Below are positions 1 through 8,361 of a stretch of 64,000 nucleotides of DNA, in pieces. Made by a program: the position numbers and the translations under genes. This stretch comes from Desulfobacula sp964636495. GTDB taxonomy: Bacteria > Desulfobacterota > Desulfobacteria > Desulfobacterales > Desulfobacteraceae. The notes beneath the pieces are model-generated. The model ran no database searches, was not told the DNA's origin, and saw only the letters and a program-made list of their open reading frames with translations. The stretch's first letter is position 1; the number at the start of each line of letters is the position of its first letter. The DNA lies in the NCBI GenBank assembly GCA_964636495.1, contig CAZWSL010000001.1, positions 155,469-219,468 of the forward strand. The letters run 5' to 3'.

Positions 1-1
1 A

Positions 2-2398
2 ATGGGATGTAAACCTTGTGATGCCCCGGAAATGCTGCGGAAAAGCATAATAGAAAGACGTGTGTACAGCTATGGGGATATGAATAATATCCATATCCAA
101 AAAAATTCCATGCAGCAGAATGAGCTGGGTGACTCGAGAAAAGGATTGCGCAGAGAGGGTGAAAAGAGAGGGCTTGTTGAAGCGGTCTATAAAATATCTC
201 TTGACAGTGATGATGTGATCTGGTTGAAAGACCAGGCATTTGTAGAAGCGCATAAAAAAGATAAGATTTATCTCTCTTCAGGATGTCTGACCATTGTAAC
301 CAAAGAGATGGAGGCAGAGGAGGAATTACTCAGAACCCAAGAGATTCTTGAACAAAATACCCGCAAGCTTAAGAGAGCAAAAAGACTTCAGGAAAAAAAT
401 GCTGCTGAACTTTCCAGAGCAGTTGGTCAGATTGAAACAGCAAGAGTAGAGGCAGAAAGGGCAAATAAGGCCAAGAGTGAATTTCTGGCAGTCATCAGCC
501 ATGAGATCCGAAATCCCATGAATGGGATTATTGGCGCCTGCGATCTTGTCATGGGCAGTGAACTCAATCTGAAGCAGAAAGAACATCTCAACATCATCAG
601 GAGTTCTGCAAGAGCACTTCTGGGGATGATTAATGACATCCTTGATTTTTCAAAAATAGAGGCTGGAAAACTTGAACTTGAAGCAGTCCCTTTTAATCCC
701 AGGGAGATAATTGAAGAAGTTTCAGACATATTTCTGGAACTGATGAGTAAAAAAAATATTGAGCTGGTAGTGGATATCTCACCGGATGTTCCTGTTCAGC
801 TGATTGCCGATCCTCTTCGGCTTCGTCAGGTTATGATCAATCTAACATCCAATGCATTGAAGTTCACTGACCAGGGTGAAATATGTATCAGCGTTGAACG
901 TATTTCAGTAAACGATGATAAAACAGAACTTCTTTTCTGTGTGCGCGATACAGGTCAGGGAATCTCTTCTGAAAATTTAGAGCTTCTTTTTGATCCCTTT
1001 ACCCAGGTTGATGGCTCCTATTCCCGAAAATCAGGTGGAACAGGCCTGGGTCTGGCAATCTGCAGACAGATCATTGAAATGATGAATGGCAGAATATGGG
1101 TTGAAAGCGAGTATGGCAAAGGGAGTTCTTTTTACTTTAAAGCAGAGTTCAGTTTTTTTGAAAAAGAGCTGGCATATGTAAAGAAAATTCCAAATGAGTT
1201 CAAAGAGCTGACAGCAATGATTGTTGAGGATAACCCGACAGCCCTCAAGGTAATGAAACGGTTTATTGAATCATTCGGTTTCCATACGGTTACCTGTGAT
1301 TCAGGAGAGAAAGCGCTTGAAATCTGTTTTGCCGATGATGGAATCAACTGGCTTAATTTGATTATAATTGATGTAAGTCTGACAGGATCAGATGGTATTG
1401 CTGTAGCCGAAGAGATAAGAGCCCGTTCAGAGCGGGATATTTTTCCTGCAATTATTGCTGTAAGTGCCCTTGGCAGAGAAATCGATATTCAAAGGGCCAA
1501 AGATGCAGGAGTTGACCGTTTTTTAATCAAACCTGTGAAGCCGTCGTTTTTACTGGAAAATATTCTGGAGATAATGGGATTTTCAACCAGCCTGTCAGAA
1601 AAGAAATCTCTGCAGACAAGAGAGCAGGAATTCTCTTTTGACGGCCATATACTCCTGGTGGATGATAACTCAATCAATCGAAGAATTGCCTCGGAAATTC
1701 TTGAACTTGCCGGTTTGACGACTGATACGGCAGAAAATGGTGCAGAGGCAGTAGAAGCAGTGCATAAATGTTCTTATGATGCAGTGCTGATGGATATCCA
1801 GATGCCTGAACTGGATGGTCTTGAGGCAACAAGAATAATTAGACAGCGATTCCGGAAAGAGGAGCTGCCCATTATTGCCATGACAGCCCATGCTATGAAA
1901 AATCACAGAGATCAGTGTTTTAAAGCCGGAATGAACGACTATATCATAAAACCCATAGATCAGAAGGCGCTGTTTGCATCATTGAGAAAACAGATTAAAC
2001 CAGAGGAGACGATACATCCTCTCCTGGATAAAAAAAATATGGTTAAAGAGAAGTTGAAAAAAAAATACAGGTATGATGCATTTCCAGGGCTGGATATTAA
2101 AAATGGACTTGAACGGCTTGGCTGGAGAGAGGATATATACATTGAAATCGTAAAAGATTTTGTTAAAGATCAGAAGGGTTTTTCTGAAACACTTCAGGCG
2201 CCTGAGAATGCACTGCTGAAGGGAGATGACCAGATTCTGATTGAGGGGCTTTGGGCATATTGTCAGGCATCTCTGACACCTCATTTATTCCTGTCAGGTT
2301 TCCGCTGGCCATTGCCCTGGAAGCTATTGAGTGGTTTACCACATTACTTTTTAGATTACTTGCAACAAGAAGGCAGTTGTCACAGATGTTGTTTATGA
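2..2398 (+). CDS. Hybrid sensor histidine kinase, 5' end outside the window, 3' end apparently damaged
   Basis: Signal-transduction kinase: autophosphorylation on His, then relay through receiver domains. In the readable frame (numbered from the ATG at base 2, probably not the true start) there is a PAS-like end, a coiled coil at about residues 105-165, HisKA with the phospho-His in VISHEIRNPMNG (His167), and HATPase with N-box NLTSNALKF and GTGLGLAI. Two receiver domains follow: one degenerate (IIIDVSLTGSDG) and one canonical (VDDN, LMDIQMPELDG, lysine in YIIKPID). An HPt domain begins (FPGLDIKNGLERLG to ALLKGDD) but stops before its His-containing helix. From about base 2245 the frame continues with sequence that is antisense of the neighbouring ATPase and unlike any signalling domain. 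The relay His is therefore absent. Whether a sensor or membrane part lies upstream cannot be seen. Confidence 0.85.
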   Translation: MGCKPCDAPEMLRKSIIERRVYSYGDMNNIHIQKNSMQQNELGDSRKGLRREGEKRGLVEAVYKISLDSDDVIWLKDQAFVEAHKKDKIYLSSGCLTIVTKEMEAEEELLRTQEILEQNTRKLKRAKRLQEKNAAELSRAVGQIETARVEAERANKAKSEFLAVISHEIRNPMNGIIGACDLVMGSELNLKQKEHLNIIRSSARALLGMINDILDFSKIEAGKLELEAVPFNPREIIEEVSDIFLELMSKKNIELVVDISPDVPVQLIADPLRLRQVMINLTSNALKFTDQGEICISVERISVNDDKTELLFCVRDTGQGISSENLELLFDPFTQVDGSYSRKSGGTGLGLAICRQIIEMMNGRIWVESEYGKGSSFYFKAEFSFFEKELAYVKKIPNEFKELTAMIVEDNPTALKVMKRFIESFGFHTVTCDSGEKALEICFADDGINWLNLIIIDVSLTGSDGIAVAEEIRARSERDIFPAIIAVSALGREIDIQRAKDAGVDRFLIKPVKPSFLLENILEIMGFSTSLSEKKSLQTREQEFSFDGHILLVDDNSINRRIASEILELAGLTTDTAENGAEAVEAVHKCSYDAVLMDIQMPELDGLEATRIIRQRFRKEELPIIAMTAHAMKNHRDQCFKAGMNDYIIKPIDQKALFASLRKQIKPEETIHPLLDKKNMVKEKLKKKYRYDAFPGLDIKNGLERLGWREDIYIEIVKDFVKDQKGFSETLQAPENALLKGDDQILIEGLWAYCQASLTPHLFLSGFRWPLPWKLLSGLPHYFLDYLQQEGSCHRCCL

Positions 2399-3116
2399 GT
2401 CTTGGGTTTCCTTTGCTTGTAATTTGAATAAACCGTATGGCTTCATCATCAAAGACAGGTGAGCCGGTTGCACCGGAATGTATCAGGCGGAAATAGATAT
2501 ATTCCCGGGTCTCTTCAAAGCCAAGCGGCCTTAAAGAGTATATTCTTTTTATCCGCTGTCCAAAAGCCACCATTTTTTTGTAATTGAGCATTTTTAAAAA
2601 ATAGGGGTGGGCAAACATGATAATTCTGATGGGAAAAAACCCAGCATAATTATAACTTGCAAACAGTCTGATCTTATCAACAAAAGCATAGCTGAATTCC
2701 TGTGCATCATCAATGATGATATATATTATTCTTCTTTTTTCATCCCTCTTTTTTTCAAAGTATTCATGTATTACCCGCTGCAGAGCTGGTTCATCTTTTT
2801 TCGCATCTGCTCCCCCTGTTGCAATATCCAGCTCCTCTATTATTTTTTCAAGGAGCATGGTAAATGTATACATGGGGGTTGGAACCGAAACAGATGGCAG
2901 GTGGGGATTTTTTTTGAATAATTTTAACAGTTTCAGATATAAAAGTGTCTTGCCAGCTCCATAGTCTCCTGTCACCAGAAGGTTGGGCTCATTACTTTTT
3001 ATTCCCTGGAGCAGATAATTCCAGCCATTCTCGTGGGCTTTTGATTTGTAAAAGAGTTCTGGTGAAGGATGGCTGTCAAATGGCTCTTTCTGCATTAAAT
3101 AAAATTTTTTATACAT
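2163..3116 (-). CDS. ExeA/GspA-type AAA ATPase
   Basis: AAA ATPase of the ExeA/general-secretion or exopolysaccharide-associated type. The N-terminus MYKKFYLMQKEPFDSHPSPE is the usual opening of the family. Walker A is GDYGAGKT and Walker B is IIYIIIDDAQEF, followed by a sensor-like IRIIMFAHPYF and the C-terminal helical part with NPRLINNICDNCLLVA. I chose the ATG at 3116 because the family signature begins there, although an in-frame start lies three codons upstream. The last 25 or so residues, from about base 2250 to the stop, are antisense to recognisable HPt coding sequence of the kinase, so the native C-terminus was probably lost. No gspB/exeB or exosortase gene is next to it. The small XRE gene upstream is codirectional, about 60 bases away. 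Confidence 0.8.
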   Translation of the reverse strand: MYKKFYLMQKEPFDSHPSPELFYKSKAHENGWNYLLQGIKSNEPNLLVTGDYGAGKTLLYLKLLKLFKKNPHLPSVSVPTPMYTFTMLLEKIIEELDIATGGADAKKDEPALQRVIHEYFEKKRDEKRRIIYIIIDDAQEFSYAFVDKIRLFASYNYAGFFPIRIIMFAHPYFLKMLNYKKMVAFGQRIKRIYSLRPLGFEETREYIYFRLIHSGATGSPVFDDEAIRFIQITSKGNPRLINNICDNCLLVASNLKSNVVNHSIASRAMASGNLTGINEVSEMPDNMPKAPQSESGHLPSAVHSQAPEVFQKNPSDL

Positions 3117-3174
3117 CCAAAGCACCTCTCAATTATACCGTTTAGCAAAAACGTATATTTTTTTTTAATTGAAT

Positions 3175-3447
3175 TCATTTTACATCATCCAGAAAAATTT
3201 CATTGTATTTCCACTTTTTTTCTGTTGGTGACTGCCCCTTGTTCAACCCTTTGATGATTTTATGTTTTGTCACCTGAGTCGGCATGGTCAGCATTCGCTC
3301 TGTCTGGCTGATGACCTTGGTACTTACATTTGCCTGCTTAGACAGGGCGGTAATGGTCATACCCAAGCTTATCCTTACCTCTTTAAGTCTGTTTTTTCTG
3401 ATTTTACTGACCGCATCTTTTCTCTCAATGTATTGCCAGTCACTCAT
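3175..3447 (-). CDS. Small XRE/Cro-type helix-turn-helix protein
   Basis: 90-residue DNA-binding protein. Residues about 20-65 form an XRE helix-turn-helix: RLKEVRISLGMTITALSKQA, then NVSTKVISQTERMLTMP. The TQxxxHKIIKGLN part is the usual last helix. The C-terminal 20 residues (KKWKYNEIFLDDVK) are outside the domain. It lies just upstream of the ExeA-type ATPase on the same strand and may regulate that unit. No ligand-binding domain is present. Confidence 0.7.
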   Translation of the reverse strand: MSDWQYIERKDAVSKIRKNRLKEVRISLGMTITALSKQANVSTKVISQTERMLTMPTQVTKHKIIKGLNKGQSPTEKKWKYNEIFLDDVK

Positions 3448-3946
3448 TTTTTTCCCCTAAAGTTTTGGGTTTAATGAAGCTAAAAAGAAATTTGTCATGA
3501 CCGCCAGAATTTCTTTTACAGCAGTTTAATCCAAAAAATACGTTTTTTGAATAATCCCTCAGATTCATGCATATAGGGATAAATATGGATTGTCAAGGAT
3601 TTTTTCGAAAAAGTTCAAACTTTTCCTATTTTTTCCTATTTTTTCTCGATCATTCCAAGAATTATATTCAAATCTAATCCTGTGTGATGATTTCAGGATG
3701 GATAAATTAATTTAATATGTGAATATTCCAGGCTGCTGCAGATAGCAAACAGGATATTATAAATATGAGAGAAGGCTTTACAGTTTAAATGGACAGTTGT
3801 TGTTACATTTTTCTGCTGATCTTTATTTTACAGGAGAGAAGGGAAGAATATGATGGGCTTAAAGAGAGTTAAAATGCAGAACCGTGTTATCGTGTTGAGC
3901 GGGTATGCTGCTGGTCTGCAGTCTGTCCTAAAGAGTTTATCAGTGA
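3448..3946. promoter_or_regulatory. Intergenic region upstream of the XRE gene
   Basis: 499 bases without a convincing gene. Notable DNA: a perfect 12-base palindrome TTTTTCGAAAAA at 3601-3612, followed by two exact copies of TTTTCCTATT at 3621-3640. These sit about 150-190 bases upstream of the XRE gene start and could be binding sites, but nothing shows it. A possible 46-codon plus-strand frame from 3850 has a purine-rich upstream stretch but no recognisable protein. Confidence 0.3.
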
Positions 3947-4351
3947 CTACTCTTTTGCATTTTCATGGGCCTGGCTCAGTCTCTGTTTAATATATTGAAT
4001 TTCATCTCTTTCATACTCATAGAGGTCAAAGCAATACCCATCTTCACCAAGAAGTCCTTCAGGTATGAGATCTCCGGTTTCATCAGGATCAGTGATCATC
4101 TCGCCATAAAAGCAGACAGAGAGCCATCTCTCTTCAGGATCATCATCAATTACATCAACCATGGCAAACAGGGATCGTTTTTTCTGATCTTTCTGCCTCG
4201 GGCGCAGAGAATAACTCACTCCAGGGCGGGCATTAAATTCAAAACTGGTTCCGGTAAGGCTTTTCAAGTGTTCGTAAAGCTCTATAAATGCCTCTCTGTT
4301 CCGGTTTTCGCTTTCGGGCCAGGATTCAAGAAAGCTGTCTATCTGATCCAT
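3947..4351 (-). CDS. Conserved hypothetical protein, 134 aa
   Basis: I do not recognise the family. It is a soluble, acidic protein without signal peptide or membrane segment. It begins MDQIDSFLESWPESENRNRE and has a central Arg/Lys-rich RPRQKDQKKRSLFAMVDVIDDDPEERW that reads like a beta-sheet core, then GLLGEDGYCFDLYEYE and a C-terminal helix (IQYIKQRLSQAHENAKE). It starts two bases after the moaB stop, so it is very likely the last gene of a pyrR-moaB-hypothetical transcript. Position alone would suggest a small cytosolic accessory protein. Confidence 0.65.
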   Translation of the reverse strand: MDQIDSFLESWPESENRNREAFIELYEHLKSLTGTSFEFNARPGVSYSLRPRQKDQKKRSLFAMVDVIDDDPEERWLSVCFYGEMITDPDETGDLIPEGLLGEDGYCFDLYEYERDEIQYIKQRLSQAHENAKE

Positions 4352-4353
4352 TT

Positions 4354-4857
4354 TTATTCCTTTAAATGTTTTAAAATATGTCCAAGCTCTGGAAATATAA
4401 GGTTATTACACGCCAGTTTGCATGCTTTAATACTGCCGGGAATACAGAAAACCACTGTGTCTTTAATGATGCCTGCTGTGGCACGTGAAAGAATGGCAGC
4501 AGAATCAATCTCTTCAAAGCTTAACTGGGCAAACAGGATACCAAAGGCTGTCAGTTCTTTTACAAACATGGGTTTAACTGCTTCAACGGTTACATCTTTA
4601 GGACTTAATCCTGTTCCGCCTGTCATAATGACAACATCAGGAACGATTTTTTCTACAACATGCATGGTCAGTGAATCAATGGCATCAATATCATCGGTTA
4701 CCACCTGATGAATGATGACTTCATGCCCCTCTTTTTTGGCCTGTTTTTTTATCCATGCTCCAGATTTGTCTTCAGAGAGATTTCGGGTCGTGGATACAGA
4801 AATGACAGCAATTTTAATATCTCTTGGTGTGTGTTTTTTATGGAAAAGCGTGCTCAT
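4354..4857 (-). CDS. moaB: Molybdenum cofactor biosynthesis protein MoaB/MogA family
   Basis: MoaB/MogA-fold molybdopterin adenylyltransferase. It activates molybdopterin as MPT-AMP before metal insertion. Family features: IAVISVSTTR near the N-terminus, DIDAIDSLT, the molybdopterin-binding MTGGTGLSPKDVTVEAV loop, and SRATAGIIKDTVVFCIPGS. At 167 residues it has the normal MoaB length and carries no MoeA fusion. It lies three bases after pyrR and two bases before the 134-residue hypothetical. moaC, moaE and mobA lie nearby on the opposite strand, so this is a molybdenum/tungsten-cofactor neighbourhood. Confidence 0.9.
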   Translation of the reverse strand: MSTLFHKKHTPRDIKIAVISVSTTRNLSEDKSGAWIKKQAKKEGHEVIIHQVVTDDIDAIDSLTMHVVEKIVPDVVIMTGGTGLSPKDVTVEAVKPMFVKELTAFGILFAQLSFEEIDSAAILSRATAGIIKDTVVFCIPGSIKACKLACNNLIFPELGHILKHLKE

Positions 4858-4860
4858 TTA

Positions 4861-5397
4861 TTACTCCTGTTCAATGTAAACAGCATCTTCGTCATCATGT
4901 TCATTCACAAGAACGGTAATCAGGTCATTGTGGTCTGTATCAAGTGAGATTCCCCTGTAATTGGCCTGTATGGGAAGCTCTCTGTGGCCCCGGTCCACCA
5001 GAATGGCAAGCTCAATTCGTGAGGGTCTCCCAAAATCCATCAAGGCATCCATAGCTGCCCGTATGGTCCGCCCTGTAAACAGGACATCATCCACAAGGAT
5101 GATATTCATATCATCAACATTAAAGGGTATGTTTGAAGGTTTTACAACGGGCTGGCAGCTGATTTTAGTCCAGTCATCCCTGTACATATTGATGTCCATG
5201 CTTCCAAAGGGGATCTCTGTATTCTCTATTTTTTGAATCTGGTCTGCTATTCTTTTTGCAAGAAAATCACCCCGTGTCTGTATGCCGACAAGGGCAAGCT
5301 TTTCAACTCCTCTCTGCTTTTCTATTATTTCATGGGAGATTCTTGTGATAATTCTCTTAAAATCCTTATCATGGAGTATGGTTTTTCTGTTTTTCAT
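4861..5397 (-). CDS. pyrR: PyrR: pyrimidine operon regulator / uracil phosphoribosyltransferase
   Basis: PyrR family, 178 residues. The type I PRTase signature IILVDDVLFTGRTIRAAMDAL binds PRPP, and ALVGIQTRGDFLAKRI, MDINMYRDD and DRGHRELPI are typical PyrR segments. In other bacteria PyrR binds pyr mRNA to attenuate transcription and also makes UMP from uracil. No pyr biosynthetic gene or clear anti-terminator hairpin is next to it here; it leads an operon with moaB. Its RNA-binding role is therefore family-based, and it may act mainly as the PRTase. Confidence 0.9.
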   Translation of the reverse strand: MKNRKTILHDKDFKRIITRISHEIIEKQRGVEKLALVGIQTRGDFLAKRIADQIQKIENTEIPFGSMDINMYRDDWTKISCQPVVKPSNIPFNVDDMNIILVDDVLFTGRTIRAAMDALMDFGRPSRIELAILVDRGHRELPIQANYRGISLDTDHNDLITVLVNEHDDEDAVYIEQE

Positions 5398-5642
5398 ACA
5401 AATGCCTCTTCAAGGTATAATATGCCATAAAAAAATCTAATTTCCGGGCTGCCTGTGCCGGGCAGTCCTGTTTCTGTTATAAACACTGCAGCTGGCATGA
5501 TATCTTTTAATCACATTTTTAGTACCATTTTTTTTTATGGCGGGCAATACCTTGATTTTTAATATGCCTTGCTATAAATGTGTGTATGAAAAATAGATTT
5601 TCAACAGGATTGTATGGAATATTTTCAACAGGATTTGTATGG

Positions 5643-6251
5643 ATGAAATTTGATTGTACAGGAGTAATACTTGCCGGCGGAAAAAATTCAAGGCTCCCGG
5701 GCAGGAAAAAGACATTTCAAAAAGTCGGAGAGCAGTCGATTCTTGAAAATATCTGCAGTCTGTTTTCAAAACTGTTCAAAGAGATCATCATAGTGGTAAA
5801 TGAACCAGAGGAGTTTGCAGGTCTGGATATGACCATTGTAACAGATATTATTCCGTTAAAATGTGCGCTTGCTGGGCTCCATGCAGGGCTGTTTTATGCA
5901 TCTTATCCATTTGCATATGTTACGGCCTGTGATACGCCATTTGTGAGTAGAGCTGTTGTTGAACATTTAGTGTGTGAGGCCGCTCCACGCTATGATGTGG
6001 TCATTCCAAGGACAGATGACGGGCTTGAACCCTTATCTGCAGTTTATTCAAAAAACTGTCTTCCTCTTATTGAAAATAATCTTGCAGATAATATTATTAT
6101 GATTAAAAAATTTTACAGGAAAAAAAAGGTAAAGGAGATTCCTGTGGAAAAGCTGAGGGCATTAGATCCTGATATGAGATTTTTCTTTAATGTGAATACA
6201 GCTGAAGATCTGGAAAAGGCACGATTTATTGCAGGCAGAACTGATAAATAA
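5643..6251 (+). CDS. mobA: Molybdenum cofactor guanylyltransferase MobA
   Basis: Nucleotidyltransferase that attaches GMP (or another nucleotide) to molybdopterin. The N-terminal signature GVILAGGKNSRLPGRKK is the LAGGxSxRxGxxK loop of MobA/NTP transferases; YVTACDTPFVSRAVV supplies the metal-binding Asp, and FFNVNTAEDLEKA is the usual MobA ending. The ATG at 5643 is preferred over an upstream GTG because the MobA signature starts right after it; the upstream 21 residues are low-complexity and repeat a TG(L/F)-type phrase. First gene of the plus-strand unit mobA-moaE-moaC-rmuC-mltA. Confidence 0.85.
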   Translation: MKFDCTGVILAGGKNSRLPGRKKTFQKVGEQSILENICSLFSKLFKEIIIVVNEPEEFAGLDMTIVTDIIPLKCALAGLHAGLFYASYPFAYVTACDTPFVSRAVVEHLVCEAAPRYDVVIPRTDDGLEPLSAVYSKNCLPLIENNLADNIIMIKKFYRKKKVKEIPVEKLRALDPDMRFFFNVNTAEDLEKARFIAGRTDK

Positions 6252-6271
6252 TAGAAATCAGGGAGTATGAT

Positions 6272-6631
6272 ATGAGCGTTGAAAAAATGATGGAAAAAAT
6301 TAAAAAACATCCTGACTATAACAAGGCCGGGATGATTTTGTGCCATAATGGTGTTGTGAGGGAGACATCAAGAGAGGGAGACAAGGTAACAGGGCTTGAA
6401 GTTACAGTGGATCATGAAAAACTGGATAAGATCATAAAAGAGCAGAAAAGAAGAGAGGGCATTATTGAAATCCTGATAGAAATTAATGAGGGCAGAGAGC
6501 TGCTTGTCGGAGATGATGTAATGTTTCTTGTTGTTGCAGGCAATATAAGGGAAAATGTTATTGAATCTTTGACAGATACTTTGAATCAGGTAAAGACGCA
6601 GGCCACAACAAAAAAACAATATTTTATCTGA
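6272..6631 (+). CDS. moaE: MoaE-like molybdopterin synthase catalytic subunit
   Basis: 119 residues, shorter than E. coli MoaE (about 150). The opening KAGMILCHNGVVRETSREG matches the MoaE GAxxxFxGxVR region, and LIEINEGRELLVGDDVMFLV matches the HRxGxLxxGexxV strand. The C-terminus VKTQATTKKQYFI retains lysines where the catalytic pair of MoaE (in the PIWKKE context) is found. MoaE would move sulfur from MoaD thiocarboxylate onto precursor Z/cPMP. No moaD is seen next to it. RBS-like GGGAG precedes the ATG. Confidence 0.75.
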   Translation: MSVEKMMEKIKKHPDYNKAGMILCHNGVVRETSREGDKVTGLEVTVDHEKLDKIIKEQKRREGIIEILIEINEGRELLVGDDVMFLVVAGNIRENVIESLTDTLNQVKTQATTKKQYFI

Positions 6632-6736
6632 ATAACAGCTCTGTGGCAGGTGTGTTTTCCTGCCTTGCAGCCGGTAATCAAGGTTTATATATTTTTCTGG
6701 CTGTTTTTTCATAAAATATAAATCAGAGGTGAGAAT

Positions 6737-7213
6737 ATGGCAGATTTTACCCATCTTGACAGAGATGGCCGGGTTAGAATGGTGGATGTGGGTGATAAGG
6801 AAAAAACCAGGCGTATTGCTGTGGCTTCCGGTAGGATTTCAATGGAGCCAGATACCCTGTCCTTGATAATGGATGAAAAAGTTAAAAAGGGAAATGTTCT
6901 TGAAACAGCACGGATTGCGGGTGTAATGGCTGCAAAAAGAACATCTGATTTTATCCCAATGTGTCATCCGATAAATATCACCCATGCAGAGGTGAATTTT
7001 TCCTTTGATCAAAAAGTAAGTTGTATTCATATTACATCCCGGGTTTCCTTAACTGAAAAAACAGGTGTTGAAATGGAGGCTTTGACCGCTGTCTCTGTTG
7101 CAGCCCTGACCATATATGATATGTGCAAATCCCATGACAGGGCAATGAAAATATCAGATATAAGGCTTCAGTCAAAATCAGGGGGTAAAAGCGGAACATA
7201 TACTGCAAAATAG
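6737..7213 (+). CDS. moaC: Cyclic pyranopterin monophosphate synthase MoaC
   Basis: MoaC completes cPMP formation from the MoaA product. Family landmarks: FTHLDRDGRVRMVDVGDK, AGVMAAKRTSDFIPMCHPI (active-site Cys/His) and LTEKTGVEMEALTAVSVAAL, DMCKSHD with the catalytic Lys/Asp region. 158 residues is the standard length. Preceded by GAGGTGAG as RBS. moaA is not in the window. Confidence 0.95.
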   Translation: MADFTHLDRDGRVRMVDVGDKEKTRRIAVASGRISMEPDTLSLIMDEKVKKGNVLETARIAGVMAAKRTSDFIPMCHPINITHAEVNFSFDQKVSCIHITSRVSLTEKTGVEMEALTAVSVAALTIYDMCKSHDRAMKISDIRLQSKSGGKSGTYTAK

Positions 7214-7214
7214 T

Positions 7215-8279
7215 GTGGACATGATTACCATCGGCAATCTGTTGTTACTGGCAAGTGGCTTCATTGCAGGGGTGCTTGTATCCATTCTTTATACAAGACA
7301 GAAACGCTCTTCCGTGTCAAAAACCATTGAGCCTGTTCAGGAGAGTCTTATAAGGTATGAGCAGCATCTGAACTCCATGGAAAAAGATCAGGTGAGAGCC
7401 TATGGGGCTATTACTGAAAAACTGCTTGAAATGGGCAGGAGCCAGAATACCCTGAATATTGAAACAGCAAATCTTGTAAAGGCTTTGAGAGTACCCCATG
7501 TCAGAGGACGATGGGGAGAGATAACCTTGAAAAGAGCAGCAGAGCTCTCTGGAATGTCAGAATACTGTGATTTCAGTGAACAGCTCTCATCAAAGGGCGA
7601 CAGCGGTCTTGTCAGGCCTGACATGGTCGTCACCCTGCCTGAGAACCGCAAGATCATAATTGATTCAAAAGTACCTCTGATTTCCTATCTTGATGCCCTT
7701 GAAGCAAGTGAAGAGGGAGAGAAACAGGAGAGGATGAGACATCACGGACAGCAGGTAATGAAACACATAAACACTCTTGCTTCTAAAAAATATTTTTCCC
7801 ACATTTCACCATCTCCTGAATTTGTGATACTCTTTATTCCGGGAGAAAACTTTTTTTCTGCTGCAGTGAGCCACTATCCTGGCCTGATAGAAAAAGGCAT
7901 TGAAAAAGGGGTGATACTTGCCACACCAACAACTTTGATAGCACTTTTAAAAGCAGTTTTTTACTCCTGGAAACAAAAAAAAAGTTATGAAAATGCCCGG
8001 GAGATCAGAAATCTGGGGGTGGAGCTTTTTTCAAGGCTTTCCACCATGACCGATAATATGAACCGCCTTGGAAAAGATATTGAAAAGTGTGTGGCTGCCT
8101 ATAACAGGACCGTGGGGTCCATGGAGACAAGAGTAATGAGCACGGCAAAAAAAATGGAGGGCCTTGGTATCTCCTCAAAAATCATGGACAGCATGGAGGA
8201 GATATCGTATTCAAAAACCATTGTAAGACAATTTAACAGACATTCAAAAGATAATGAAAAAGATAACCTTGAAAAATAG
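7215..8279 (+). CDS. rmuC: RmuC family DNA recombination protein
   Basis: RmuC-type protein: N-terminal membrane anchor (ITIGNLLLLASGFIAGVLVSILY), coiled-coil stretch (about residues 40-90), then the nuclease-like RmuC core with VRGRWGEITLKRAAELSGM, RPDMVVTLPENRKIIIDSKV (PD..DxK) and LFIPGENFFSAA. E. coli RmuC limits inversions at inverted repeats. Start is either the GTG at 7215, directly after the moaC stop, or the ATG two codons later; neither has a strong RBS, suggesting coupling to moaC. Confidence 0.9.
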   Translation: MDMITIGNLLLLASGFIAGVLVSILYTRQKRSSVSKTIEPVQESLIRYEQHLNSMEKDQVRAYGAITEKLLEMGRSQNTLNIETANLVKALRVPHVRGRWGEITLKRAAELSGMSEYCDFSEQLSSKGDSGLVRPDMVVTLPENRKIIIDSKVPLISYLDALEASEEGEKQERMRHHGQQVMKHINTLASKKYFSHISPSPEFVILFIPGENFFSAAVSHYPGLIEKGIEKGVILATPTTLIALLKAVFYSWKQKKSYENAREIRNLGVELFSRLSTMTDNMNRLGKDIEKCVAAYNRTVGSMETRVMSTAKKMEGLGISSKIMDSMEEISYSKTIVRQFNRHSKDNEKDNLEK

Positions 8280-8361
8280 CAACACTCCCGGTTTTATTGA
8301 CAGGAGTGAAAACCCGGCAGAGGCAAAGAGGGTAAAAGATAATTTTTACACCCCTGTTTTC

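Noticed and set aside
3850..3990. Plus-strand 46-codon frame preceded by a purine-rich stretch
   Set aside because: Overlaps the 3' end of the 134-residue gene on the other strand and encodes nothing recognisable.
3965..4708. Long plus-strand open frame (247 codons) opposite the hypothetical gene and moaB
   Set aside because: Antisense shadow: composition follows the reverse of clearly coding moaB and the 134-residue gene, no RBS.
4861..5579. PyrR-type RNA attenuator upstream of pyrR
   Set aside because: Only a weak CTGCC/GGCAG pairing is visible and no pyr biosynthesis genes follow.
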